Source of the DNA: an uncultured Cryptobacterium sp.
GTDB taxonomy: Bacteria; Actinomycetota; Coriobacteriia; Coriobacteriales; Eggerthellaceae
Reading direction: 5' to 3'
Assembly (NCBI GenBank): GCA_958410215.1
Contig: CATYOF010000004.1
Span: 73,552 to 137,551 of the forward strand
Length of the DNA stretch: 64,000 bases
The notes under the pieces were generated by a model. That model did not search any database, was not told where the DNA came from, and saw only the letters and a list, made by a program, of their open reading frames with translations. Position numbers and translations under genes: made by a program. Shown here piece by piece: positions 7,913-15,510 of this stretch (position 1 is the stretch's first letter; every line of letters starts with the position of its first letter).

Positions 7913-8287
7913 TTGCCTACTATTAATCAGTTGGTCCGCAAGGGCCGCGCCAAGCAGGTCGACAAAAAGAAGACCCCGGCGCTCAAAGGCAACCCGCAAA
8001 AGCGCGGCGTATGCACTCGTGTTTACACTACTACCCCTAAGAAGCCTAATTCTGCACTTCGTAAGGTAGCTCGTGTTCGCCTGGTAAATGGCATGGAAGT
8101 AACCGCTTACATTCCAGGTATTGGTCACAACCTTCAGGAGCACTCCATGGTTCTGCTCCGTGGCGGTCGTGTAAAGGACCTTCCTGGTGTTCGTTATAAG
8201 ATCATCCGCGCTGCTCTTGACTGCGCAGCAGTAGATGGCCGCGCACAGGCTCGTAGCCGTTACGGTGCTAAAAAGCCTAAGAAGTAA
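7913..8287 (+). CDS. rpsL: 30S ribosomal protein S12
   Basis: 124 aa, full length. S12 lies at the decoding centre. TINQLVRKGR opens the protein, and KKPNSALRK and the second loop (GHNLQEHS, GGRVKDLPGVRYK) are the conserved decoding-site segments where streptomycin resistance changes occur in other bacteria; the residues here look wild-type. TTG start with AAAGGAG upstream (7898-7904). First gene of the block rpsL-rpsG-fusA-rpsJ-rplC-rplD-rplW. Confidence 0.97.
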   Translation: MPTINQLVRKGRAKQVDKKKTPALKGNPQKRGVCTRVYTTTPKKPNSALRKVARVRLVNGMEVTAYIPGIGHNLQEHSMVLLRGGRVKDLPGVRYKIIRAALDCAAVDGRAQARSRYGAKKPKK

Positions 8288-8340
8288 GTAATCCGCGTTT
8301 TTCGCGTTATTAGTAGTCGTTTAAACCGAAAGGAAGATAT

Positions 8341-8811
8341 ATGCCGCGTCGTGCAGCAGCAGTCCGCCGCGAAGTGCAGCCGGACGCTCGATTCAACAAC
8401 CGCTTGGTCACGCAGCTGATCAACAAGGTGTTGTTAGACGGCAAGAAGTCCGTCGCTGAAGGCATTGTTTACGGTGCTTTCGATATCGTTGCTGAAAAGA
8501 CCGGTCAGGATGCTCTGACTGTCTTCAAGAAGGCAATGGACAATATTCGCCCTACGCTCGAGGTAAAGCCTAAGCGTGTTGGTGGTGCTACCTATCAGGT
8601 ACCAATGGAAGTTAACTCTCGCCGCGCTACTACGCTTGCTATCCGCTGGATGGTTGACTTCTCTCGTAAGCGCAAGGAAAACACCATGAAAGAACGCCTT
8701 GCAGCTGAAATCATGGATGCAGCAGAGAACACTGGCGCTTCCATCAAGAAGCGTGAAGACCTCTACAAGATGGCAGAATCCAACCGTGCATTCTCGCACT
8801 ATCGTTGGTAA
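8341..8811 (+). CDS. rpsG: 30S ribosomal protein S7
   Basis: 156 aa, full length. S7 nucleates assembly of the 30S head and contacts E-site tRNA. It starts with MPRRAAAVRREVQPD and has GGATYQVPMEV and the C-terminal KMAESNRAFSHYRW. AAAGGAAG lies just upstream. It is second in the str block, 53 nt after rpsL, with fusA beginning 17 nt downstream. Confidence 0.97.
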   Translation: MPRRAAAVRREVQPDARFNNRLVTQLINKVLLDGKKSVAEGIVYGAFDIVAEKTGQDALTVFKKAMDNIRPTLEVKPKRVGGATYQVPMEVNSRRATTLAIRWMVDFSRKRKENTMKERLAAEIMDAAENTGASIKKREDLYKMAESNRAFSHYRW

Positions 8812-8828
8812 GGAGGAGTGGACTAGAT

Positions 8829-10931
8829 ATGGCAAAGACATCTCTTGACCACACTCGTAACTTCGGCATCATGGCTCACATCGATGCCGGTAAGACCACT
8901 ACCACCGAACGTATTCTGTACTACACCGGCAAAACCCACAAAATTGGTGAGGTTCATGACGGTGCAGCTACGATGGACTGGATGGTTCAGGAACAGGAAC
9001 GCGGCGTAACCATTACCGCTGCAGCTACTACCTGCTTCTGGAAGAAGGACGGCCAGGAATATCGTTTCCAGATTATCGACACGCCCGGCCACGTTGACTT
9101 TACCGCTGAGGTAGAACGTTCTCTGCGTGTTTTGGACGGTACCGTAGCAGTATTCGACGCTGTTGCTGGTGTTCAGCCTCAGTCTGAAACCGTATGGCGT
9201 CAGGCAGAGCGCTATGGCGTACCTCGCATTGCGTTCATCAACAAGTATGACCGCGTAGGTGCAGACTTCTTCCATGCAATTCAGACCATGCGTGATCGTC
9301 TTGACGCTAAGGCAGTTGCCGCTCAGCTTCCTATGGGCGCTGAAGATAACTTCTGGGGCGTTGTAGACCTGGTTACCATGACCGCATGGGACTTCAAGGC
9401 AGACGACAAGGGCATGACCTACCCCGAGCCTATGGATGAAATTCCTGCTGAATTCAAGGAAGACGCAGAAATTTATCATCAGGAACTTCTCGAAGCAGCT
9501 GCTGACTGCGACGATGACCTGATGGAAAAAGTTCTCATGGAAGAAGAAGTTTCCGTTGAAGAACTGAAGGCTGCTATCCGCAAGGGTGTAATCAACTGCC
9601 AGATCAACCCAGTATTTGTAGGTTCTGCTTACAAGAACAAGGGTGTTCAGGAGCTTTTGGACGCTGTAGTAGATTACCTTCCTGCTCCTGGCGATGTTCC
9701 TGCAATTAAGGGTGTTAACCCAGAGACTGGTGAAGAGGATGAACGTCCTGCAGATCCTAAGGCTCCTTTTGCAGCACTTGCATTCAAGATTATGACCGAC
9801 CCCTTCGTTGGTAAGCTTACTTACTTGCGTGTATATTCCGGTTCTCTCGAGTCTGGTTCTTATGTACACAATGCAACTAAGGACAAGAAGGAACGTATTG
9901 GTCGTTTGCTCCAGATGCACTCCAATAATCGTATCGATATCGATAAGTGCTCCGCTGGTGACATCGTTGCAGTTGTAGGTTTGAAGAACACCACCACTGG
10001 TGACACCCTCTGCGATGAAAACGCTCCTATCATTCTTGAGTCCATGCAGTTCGCTGATCCTGTTATTGACATTGCTGTTGAGCCTAAGACCAAGGCAGAG
10101 CAGGATAAGATGAGCCTCGCACTTCAGAAGCTTGCTGAAGAGGACCCAACGTTCCGTGTTTCTACGAACCACGAAACTGGTCAGACCATTATTGCTGGTA
10201 TGGGTGAGCTTCACCTTGAAATTATTATCGACCGTCTGCTTCGCGAATTTAAGGTTGAAGCAAACGTTGGTAAGCCTCAGGTAGCTTATCGTGAACGTCC
10301 TGGTCATGAAGTACTGGGTGCTGAAGGTAAGTTCGTACGTCAGTCTGGTGGTCGTGGTCAGTATGGTCACGCAATCATCAATATGTATCCTCAGGAAGCT
10401 GGCAAGGGCTACGAATTCGAGAACAAGATCGTTGGTGGTGTTGTTCCTAAGGAATATATCCCTGCAGTTGACAAGGGCATTCAGGAAGCTCTTAACTCTG
10501 GCGTTTTGGCAGGTTACCCTGTTGAGGATGTTCGCGTAGAGCTGATCGATGGTTCTTACCATGATGTTGACTCTTCTGAAGCAGCATTTAAGGTTGCTGG
10601 TTCTATGGCAATTAAGGATGCTTTGAAGAAGTCCGATCCTGTAATTCTTGAGCCTGTCATGGCTGTTGAAGTTGAAACTCCTGAAGAGTACACCGGCTTC
10701 GTAATGGGCGACATTCCAAGCCGTCGTGGCATCATTCAGGGCCAGGAACAGCGTGGTAGTGCCGTAAGCATCACTGCTAAGGTTCCTCTGAGTCAGATGT
10801 TTGGCTATGCAACCGATTTGCGTAGTGGTACTCAGGGTCGTGCAACGTACACCATGCAGTTCGACTCTTATGAGCCAGTTCCTAAGAATGTGGCAGACGA
10901 GATTATCAGCAAGGCTGGTGGTAACGCTTAA
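8829..10931 (+). CDS. fusA: Elongation factor G
   Basis: 700-aa translocation GTPase. G1 is AHIDAGKTTTTE, G3 is DTPGHVDF and G4 is NKYD (in INKYDRVG, where NKMD is usual). Domains II-V follow (about 290-700), with GMGELHLEI and GRGQYGH typical of bacterial EF-G. The ATG at 8829 is chosen because TAAGGAGGAG is placed 8 nt upstream; an in-frame GTG at 8805 would overlap rpsG. Unlike the classical str operon, tuf does not follow; rpsJ does, after a 10-bp hairpin across the fusA stop codon. Confidence 0.97.
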   Translation: MAKTSLDHTRNFGIMAHIDAGKTTTTERILYYTGKTHKIGEVHDGAATMDWMVQEQERGVTITAAATTCFWKKDGQEYRFQIIDTPGHVDFTAEVERSLRVLDGTVAVFDAVAGVQPQSETVWRQAERYGVPRIAFINKYDRVGADFFHAIQTMRDRLDAKAVAAQLPMGAEDNFWGVVDLVTMTAWDFKADDKGMTYPEPMDEIPAEFKEDAEIYHQELLEAAADCDDDLMEKVLMEEEVSVEELKAAIRKGVINCQINPVFVGSAYKNKGVQELLDAVVDYLPAPGDVPAIKGVNPETGEEDERPADPKAPFAALAFKIMTDPFVGKLTYLRVYSGSLESGSYVHNATKDKKERIGRLLQMHSNNRIDIDKCSAGDIVAVVGLKNTTTGDTLCDENAPIILESMQFADPVIDIAVEPKTKAEQDKMSLALQKLAEEDPTFRVSTNHETGQTIIAGMGELHLEIIIDRLLREFKVEANVGKPQVAYRERPGHEVLGAEGKFVRQSGGRGQYGHAIINMYPQEAGKGYEFENKIVGGVVPKEYIPAVDKGIQEALNSGVLAGYPVEDVRVELIDGSYHDVDSSEAAFKVAGSMAIKDALKKSDPVILEPVMAVEVETPEEYTGFVMGDIPSRRGIIQGQEQRGSAVSITAKVPLSQMFGYATDLRSGTQGRATYTMQFDSYEPVPKNVADEIISKAGGNA

Positions 10932-10948
10932 GCCAATCTGGCTTAAGC
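10926..10948 (+). promoter_or_regulatory. Hairpin across the fusA stop codon, fusA/rpsJ junction
   Basis: GCTTAAGCCA (10926-10935) and TGGCTTAAGC (10939-10948) form a perfect 10-bp stem with a 3-nt loop including the TAA stop. There is no U-run, so it is more likely an attenuator, processing site or ribosomal-protein target than a terminator. Confidence 0.55.
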
Positions 10949-10973
10949 TCCACCGCTTACAATGGAGGTTAAA

Positions 10974-11282
10974 GTGGCTAAAGAGAATATCCGCATCCGC
11001 TTGAAGGGTTACGATCATGAGATCGTGGATCAGTCCACTAAGTTGATCGTTGACACCGCTCAGAAGACGGGCGCTAAGGTTTCCGGTCCTATTCCGCTGC
11101 CGACCGAACGCAACCTGTACTGCGTTGTAAAAGGCCCGCACGTAAACAAGGACTCTCGCGAGCAGTTTGAAATGCGCACTCATAAGCGCCTGATCGACAT
11201 CCTTGATCCAACCCCTTCTACGGTTGATTCTTTGATGCGTCTCGATCTTCCTGCTGGCGTTGATATCGAGATCAAGCTGTAG
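10974..11282 (+). CDS. rpsJ: 30S ribosomal protein S10
   Basis: 102 aa. S10 is a 30S head protein that also pairs with NusB in antitermination. IRIRLKGYDHEIVDQS and the GPIPLPTE loop are diagnostic. The GTG at 10974 is chosen over the in-frame ATG at 10962 because GGAGGT (10965-10970) overlaps the ATG region and is correctly spaced for the GTG; the resulting length equals the family norm. First gene of the S10 set, here continuous with the str genes. Confidence 0.95.
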   Translation: MAKENIRIRLKGYDHEIVDQSTKLIVDTAQKTGAKVSGPIPLPTERNLYCVVKGPHVNKDSREQFEMRTHKRLIDILDPTPSTVDSLMRLDLPAGVDIEIKL

Positions 11283-11298
11283 GGGAGTGTGATATTAG

Positions 11299-11919
11299 AT
11301 GATTAACGCTATCTACGGTAAGAAAATCGGCATGACTCAGCTCTTCGATGAAGACGGCAAGGTAATTCCTGTAACCGTTATCGAAGCTGCTCCTAACAAG
11401 GTATGCCAGGTAAAGACTACTGCAACTGATGGTTATGAAGCGGTACAGCTCGGTTTTGGCACCATCAAGGAGCAGAAGGTAAACAAGCCTATGGGCGGTC
11501 ACTTCGCAAAGCAGGGTGTTGAACCTGTTCGCTATCTTCGCGAAGTTCGCGTAACTGATGGCACTGAGCACACTGTTGGTGAAGAAGTTACGGTTGCTAA
11601 CTTTGCTGAGGTAAAGAAGGTTGACGTAACGGGCACTTCCAAGGGTAAGGGCTTCGCTGGTGTTATGCGTCGCTATGGCTTTGGCGGTGGCCCAGGTGGA
11701 CACGGTGCTCACTTCCATCGCGCTCCCGGTTCTGTAGGTCAGTGCGCATATCCTTCCCGCGTATTCAAGGGCGTTCGCCTTCCGGGTCACATGGGTTGCG
11801 ATACCGTAACGACCAAGAACCTTGAAGTTGTCCGCGTTGATGAAGATATGAACCTCATTATGCTCAAGGGTGCTGTTCCTGGCGGCAAAAACGGCGTGGT
11901 TCGTATTCGCATGGCTTAG
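11299..11919 (+). CDS. rplC: 50S ribosomal protein L3
   Basis: 206 aa. L3 reaches toward the peptidyl transferase centre and helps start 50S assembly. It starts with AIYGKKIGMTQLF, and the central loop GFAGVMRRYGFGGGPGGHGAHFHRAPGS (given here only as a landmark, about residues 118-146) contains the conserved Gln/Gly-rich tip region. AGGGGAG lies upstream of the ATG. 16 nt separate it from rpsJ. Confidence 0.96.
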   Translation: MINAIYGKKIGMTQLFDEDGKVIPVTVIEAAPNKVCQVKTTATDGYEAVQLGFGTIKEQKVNKPMGGHFAKQGVEPVRYLREVRVTDGTEHTVGEEVTVANFAEVKKVDVTGTSKGKGFAGVMRRYGFGGGPGGHGAHFHRAPGSVGQCAYPSRVFKGVRLPGHMGCDTVTTKNLEVVRVDEDMNLIMLKGAVPGGKNGVVRIRMA

Positions 11920-11945
11920 AAACGATGCGAAGGAGTTTATAGATT

Positions 11946-12569
11946 ATGGCAAGTATTGAAGTAAAGGATGCGAGCGGTAAGAAGGTATCTGATACCGAAC
12001 TTTCCGCAGCAGTCTTTGAAATTGAGCCAAACGTGCATGTAATGCACGAAGTGGTTCGCTCCCAGCGCGCTGCTCGTCGTGCTGGTACTCACGACACCTT
12101 GACTCGTGGTCAAGTTCGTGGTGGCGGCAAGAAGCCTTGGCGTCAGAAGGGCACTGGTCGCGCTCGTCAGGGTACGATCCGCGCTCCACAATGGGCAGGC
12201 GGCGGTACCGTATTTGGTCCTCATCCTCGCTCTTATGCATTTAAGGTTCCTGCAAAGGTAGTTAAGCTGGCTATGCGTTCTGCATTATCCGCAAAGCTTG
12301 CAGACGGCGAACTCGTTGTAGTTGATTCTCTCTCCTTCGAGAAGCCTTCCACCAAGCAGGCTGTTGAGGTTCTGAAGAACCTTGGTCTTACCGGTCGTGT
12401 AACCCTTGTTGTAGGCGACGAAGACGTAAACACCTATCTGTCTTTCCGTAACCTCAATCAGGTTCGTACCATTGGTATTTCCGAGGCTAACACCCTCGAC
12501 TTCATCGACAACAAAGCTCTCGTATTCACGAGCGCTGCTTTGAGCCGCATTGAGGAGGTGCTTGCATAA
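11946..12569 (+). CDS. rplD: 50S ribosomal protein L4
   Basis: 207 aa. L4 lines the peptide exit tunnel and in proteobacteria represses the S10 operon. The tunnel loop GGGKKPWRQKGTGRARQG (about 60-77) is intact. In E. coli L4 binds the S10 leader; here rpsJ has no promoter-proximal leader of its own except the hairpin at the fusA/rpsJ junction. Its stop overlaps the rplW start by 1 nt. Confidence 0.96.
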   Translation: MASIEVKDASGKKVSDTELSAAVFEIEPNVHVMHEVVRSQRAARRAGTHDTLTRGQVRGGGKKPWRQKGTGRARQGTIRAPQWAGGGTVFGPHPRSYAFKVPAKVVKLAMRSALSAKLADGELVVVDSLSFEKPSTKQAVEVLKNLGLTGRVTLVVGDEDVNTYLSFRNLNQVRTIGISEANTLDFIDNKALVFTSAALSRIEEVLA

Positions 12570-12859
12570 TGAAGGATCCTCGCGAGGTTATCATTCGTCC
12601 GATCATTTCGGAGAGCACCTATATGCGTATGGAGGATAACGTTTACACCTTCGAAGTAGCAAAGACCGCTAATAAGGTAGAGATTGCTCAGGCAATCGAA
12701 GCTATTTTCGATGTAAAGGTTGTAAAGGTTAACACCGCAAACGTTAAGTCTAAGCCAAAGCGCGTACGCTTCCAGGTTGGCAAAACTCGCACTTGGAAGA
12801 AGGCTATGGTTACCCTGGCTGAAGGCGACTCCATCGAGATCTTTGCAGCTCAGGACTAG
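12569..12859 (+). CDS. rplW: 50S ribosomal protein L23
   Basis: 96 aa. L23 forms the tunnel exit docking site for trigger factor and SRP. The pattern VIIRPIISESTYMRM, then YTFEVAKTANKVEIAQAIE and VNTANVKSKPKR is typical. It starts inside the TAATG shared with rplD. In nearly all bacteria rplB follows directly; here a strong terminator and about 16 kb of other genes intervene. Confidence 0.96.
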   Translation: MKDPREVIIRPIISESTYMRMEDNVYTFEVAKTANKVEIAQAIEAIFDVKVVKVNTANVKSKPKRVRFQVGKTRTWKKAMVTLAEGDSIEIFAAQD

Positions 12860-12890
12860 TCTTTAGGGCATAGGTAATATATTAGATTTA

Positions 12891-12931
12891 AACCCCCGTT
12901 GGATGTTTCCAGCGGGGGTTGCTTGTTTTTT
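12891..12931 (+). terminator. Strong terminator closing the rpsL-rplW block
   Basis: AACCCCCGTTGG (12891-12902) pairs with CCAGCGGGGGTT (12909-12920), 12 bp with one G-U pair and a 6-nt loop, followed by GCTTGTTTTTT. Confidence 0.9.
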
Positions 12932-12972
12932 GCTCGTTTTAGAGAGAACTATCAAATTTGAAATTCTTGACT

Positions 12973-13134
12973 AACTTTTGGATCAAATTTCCCTTAATGC
13001 AGGTCTTTATAATTATTTTTTAATGACTTATGTAATTAACGCTTTGTTTTAGGTAATTAAATAGGATGAAACGGTTTCATTTTGCAGGGAGACAATAAAA
13101 ATTGCTTCATTAAGGGGGATTTGATCCAAAAGTT
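12973..13134. mobile_element. MITE-like element with 27-nt terminal inverted repeats
   Basis: Left arm 12973-12999 begins AACTTTTGGATCAAAT and ends CCCTTAATG. Right arm 13108-13134 begins CATTAAGGG and ends ATTTGATCCAAAAGTT. The arms match as inverted copies with 2 mismatches in 27. The interior (about 108 nt) is AT-rich and non-coding. No clear target duplication is visible. It sits between two terminators exactly where rplW is separated from rplB. It could instead be a large regulatory inverted repeat. Confidence 0.5.
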
Positions 13135-13149
13135 TGTTATAAAAACCAA

Positions 13150-13207
13150 AAAGCTCATAAGAGCAACATGCTGAAAAATGCTGCTTAAAGCTAATTAAGC
13201 TATGAGC
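13150..13207 (-). terminator. Terminator-like nested hairpin after the DUF559-like gene
   Basis: Outer arms GCTCATA (13153-13159) and TATGAGC (13201-13207) enclose smaller complementary stretches. On the minus strand the stem is followed by TTTTTGG. It lies 26 nt beyond the stop of the minus-strand gene. Confidence 0.55.
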
Positions 13208-13233
13208 GAAAATGCCATGCTTTGGAACTTTCC

Positions 13234-14190
13234 CTAATTGAATAGGAGACGTCTAAGTTCTATTTGCTTTTGATAAAATCCTTTTGGTTTCTTGATTCGA
13301 TGGTTAAGTGTTTTGCCTATTAATAGAGCTGTCTGTTCAAATTCGTATACATCAAATAGCATTCTGCGGGTTATGGTAATAGTTCTGATTCCATTCAAAT
13401 CGAGTAAATTACTTCGCTGAACGTCGTTATATAGCGAACGTTTATCTATGTGAAATTTATCGCTATTGTATTCAACAACTAATCTTTCTTTTTGCCATAC
13501 TAAGTCTCCGATAAAGAAGTCATGTGAAGTAAGTTTTCTAGTTCCATAAGTTAATGGAATTGTTTTGTTGAGCTCAGGAAACGGAATTCCGTAGCCTCCG
13601 TATTTGTAAGGAAGACAAAGAAGTAAGGTGCATGCTGTTTCCATGGGTGAAGCAGAATTGTCTCTAATATAAGGCAAGGCCTGCCTGGCGAGTTTGGATC
13701 CTCGAAGAGGTTTACCGCTCTTTATAAAGCTTTGTATAGAGGCAGTTGAAACATGCGGATTAAAACGTAGACCGTTGTACCTTCCGCATAATTGAAAACC
13801 AAGTTGTATTACTTTAATAAGCGACTTCTTCTGACATAGTTGAACAAAAGATAACTGGGGACTAACTATAAAAAGTATCTCGTTAATTTTGAAAATGCTA
13901 TTGGGTGGAAGCGCGCTACAGTGAGTATGAGGCGAAATGACTGCTTCCATTTGTTTAAATGGGCGGGGATTTATACCTACCAGTCGATGTTTGCCAGGTG
14001 TCAATATATGTAGTGTGCTGTCCTTCACGAATGCTTGTAAGGAAAGAGGGTGTAGGTTTTCTCTATTTAATTCTGCCGCTGATAAATAGGGGGCATATTG
14101 TAAATTTGTTTTTACAGGAAGTAACTTATAAGGAGTTATTGAGCTCCAAAACCATGCTGCGCTGCTATGTGAAATCGTTATTCCTTTCAT
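13234..14190 (-). CDS. DUF559-like putative nuclease-fold protein
   Basis: 318 aa from the start chosen here. The C-terminal ~110 residues show the DUF559 arrangement, related to Vsr/PD-(D/E)XK folds: SPMET, then DFFIGDLVWQKERLVVEYNSDKF (Asp, then Val-Glu-Tyr core), then DVQRSNLLDLNGIRTITITRRML. The N-terminal 200 residues have no recognised domain. Such proteins are common, often as several copies, in Coriobacteriia; function is untested. The start is uncertain: ATG at 14190 (MKGITISHSSAAW) or GTG at 14250; neither has a good ribosome site. A 22-bp tandem repeat lies 96-139 nt upstream of the ATG. The gene is isolated, convergent with rplW across the MITE-like element. Confidence 0.65.
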   Translation of the reverse strand: MKGITISHSSAAWFWSSITPYKLLPVKTNLQYAPYLSAAELNRENLHPLSLQAFVKDSTLHILTPGKHRLVGINPRPFKQMEAVISPHTHCSALPPNSIFKINEILFIVSPQLSFVQLCQKKSLIKVIQLGFQLCGRYNGLRFNPHVSTASIQSFIKSGKPLRGSKLARQALPYIRDNSASPMETACTLLLCLPYKYGGYGIPFPELNKTIPLTYGTRKLTSHDFFIGDLVWQKERLVVEYNSDKFHIDKRSLYNDVQRSNLLDLNGIRTITITRRMLFDVYEFEQTALLIGKTLNHRIKKPKGFYQKQIELRRLLFN

Positions 14191-14285
14191 GCTTCTAGCG
14201 TAGGAGAGAAAACTAACATAAAAGAGAACTTTTTGACACAGCCAGCGCACATCAGGCTCTCTTAAATGTGAGAAAACTTATAAGT

Positions 14286-14329
14286 AAGGAAATAGCGGAC
14301 GGTAATTAAGGAAACAGCGGACGGTAATT
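14286..14329. repeat. 22-bp tandem direct repeat upstream of the DUF559-like gene
   Basis: Two adjacent copies (14286-14307, 14308-14329) of AAGGAAA, T or C, then AGCGGACGGTAATT, differing at one position. Two full helical turns apart, upstream of the minus-strand gene; a possible paired binding site. Confidence 0.65.
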
Positions 14330-14473
14330 GATACAGAAGAACCACGATCAACGCGTGTGTCCAGGATATTGCACAGCGCGTATCCTTCGAGGGTTTCCAA
14401 AGCTGATTATTTCTTCTTGGGTAATTTATCGTGTTAGGCTGCCAATCAACCCTGACTATGATAGTTGCGCGGT

Positions 14474-15172
14474 TTAGCTACGTTGTGACGCTAGAAGTTC
14501 CAAAAGAAGCTGAACACGTGTTCCTAAGAAATAGGTTGTAGTGTCTAAGAAATTGCGAATGGAATCTTCAGGAAGAATGAAGGATTCAATAAGCTCATTT
14601 GATTCAGGATGGGCGTCTCCTGCTTTTTCTACTTTCGCAAATACGACCAGTACATTTTCATCAGTCATGCCAACTGAAGAAAATCCAGGTTGAGCCAGAG
14701 CTCTAATAGGCTGGTCTATATCTTTTCTAAGGCGATAGCCTGTTTCTTCACGTAACTCGCGATCAACAGTGGTTGCTATATCTTCTCCCTCATCAATAAG
14801 TCCTGCAGGGAATGCTGCAAATACACCATTAACAGGGTAGCGGAATTCTTTAATCATTAAGTAGCTGCCGTCAGGGAGTTCGGGAACGATACATACTGCG
14901 TCGCAGTTTTTAATACGCGTTTCTAATGTTGAGGCTAAAGTGGCTTGAGATTCATTTTGATCATGGCGATTAGAAGAACTTTGCGCATTACATAAAAGTT
15001 CGTTCCTATATGCTTCAAGTGGCTTTCGAGAAGTGCTTTCGTAGGTATAGAGCGATCCGTCAGGCTTTTCGTAAGTGAGGATGTACTTTTTGATCCAGCC
15101 ATCGCTTACTTGCTCGATTTTAACGAGCTCAGGCAAATTGTCTTCAAAGTGAGCAGGAGAAATTGCGTTCAT
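14474..15172 (-). CDS. Nudix hydrolase, ADP-ribose pyrophosphatase-like
   Basis: 232 aa. A complete Nudix box lies in the middle: G at GLIDEGE, then DRELREETGY, fitting G-x5-E-x7-REL-x-EE-x-G. The preceding IKEFRYPVNGVFAAFPAGL is typical of the NUDT5/ADP-ribose pyrophosphatase group, which hydrolyses ADP-ribose or related nucleotide sugars. The first ~60 residues (KKYILTYEKPDGSLYTYE) form the usual beta-rich N-terminal part. Transcribed divergently from the NudC gene across the phased-repeat region. Substrate not certain. Confidence 0.82.
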   Translation of the reverse strand: MNAISPAHFEDNLPELVKIEQVSDGWIKKYILTYEKPDGSLYTYESTSRKPLEAYRNELLCNAQSSSNRHDQNESQATLASTLETRIKNCDAVCIVPELPDGSYLMIKEFRYPVNGVFAAFPAGLIDEGEDIATTVDRELREETGYRLRKDIDQPIRALAQPGFSSVGMTDENVLVVFAKVEKAGDAHPESNELIESFILPEDSIRNFLDTTTYFLGTRVQLLLELLASQRS

Positions 15173-15204
15173 GGTTCATCCTTTATTGATCGAAAGTAAA
15201 AAAC

Positions 15205-15445
15205 TGCTTGCAAAAGCTATACAAAAGCTTAATGAAAGCCACGCCGAAGCTTGCGAAGAGCCGTACGAAAGTTTGTGAACTACCACGCAAAAGTCTGCAA
15301 AAGCCGCGAAAAACTTGCTAAAAGTTAAGCAAAAGTTTTCGAAGAGCTACAAAGCTTTCTAAGTCACGCAAGGTCCGCTTAATGCAAGCCGCTATAAAAG
15401 CCTATCAAGTCATGTAAAAGCTCGCTAAAGCTACGTAAATTAGTC
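15205..15445. repeat. Helically phased 10-11 nt repeat array between two Nudix genes
   Basis: About 20 degenerate units of the form N4-5 aaAGCy (R in place of A, T for C allowed). The G of the AGC/AGT core falls at 15216, 15227, 15238, 15249, 15260, 15271, then 15293, 15303, 15324, 15335, 15346, almost all 10, 11 or 22 nt apart. The period equals one helical turn with short A-runs in phase, as in intrinsically curved DNA. It fills the 338-nt gap between the divergent genes; no reading frame is present. Confidence 0.7.
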
Positions 15446-15510
15446 TACCGCAAGAAAAGATCGATGTGGAAAGAGTATATTAGAACAGTGAAAGGAAACG
15501 GTGGTCGACT

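Noticed and set aside
8823..11183. 786-codon open frame on the minus strand opposite fusA and rpsJ
   Set aside because: It mirrors the codon bias of fusA, has no ribosome site or known domain, and fusA is certain. A by-product of strong codon preference.
13959..14198. 79-codon plus-strand frame opposite the DUF559-like gene
   Set aside because: No ribosome site, and it lies wholly antisense to a better-supported gene.
15205..15445. CRISPR-like array
   Set aside because: Units are only 10-11 nt, degenerate and contiguous without spacers; no cas genes.
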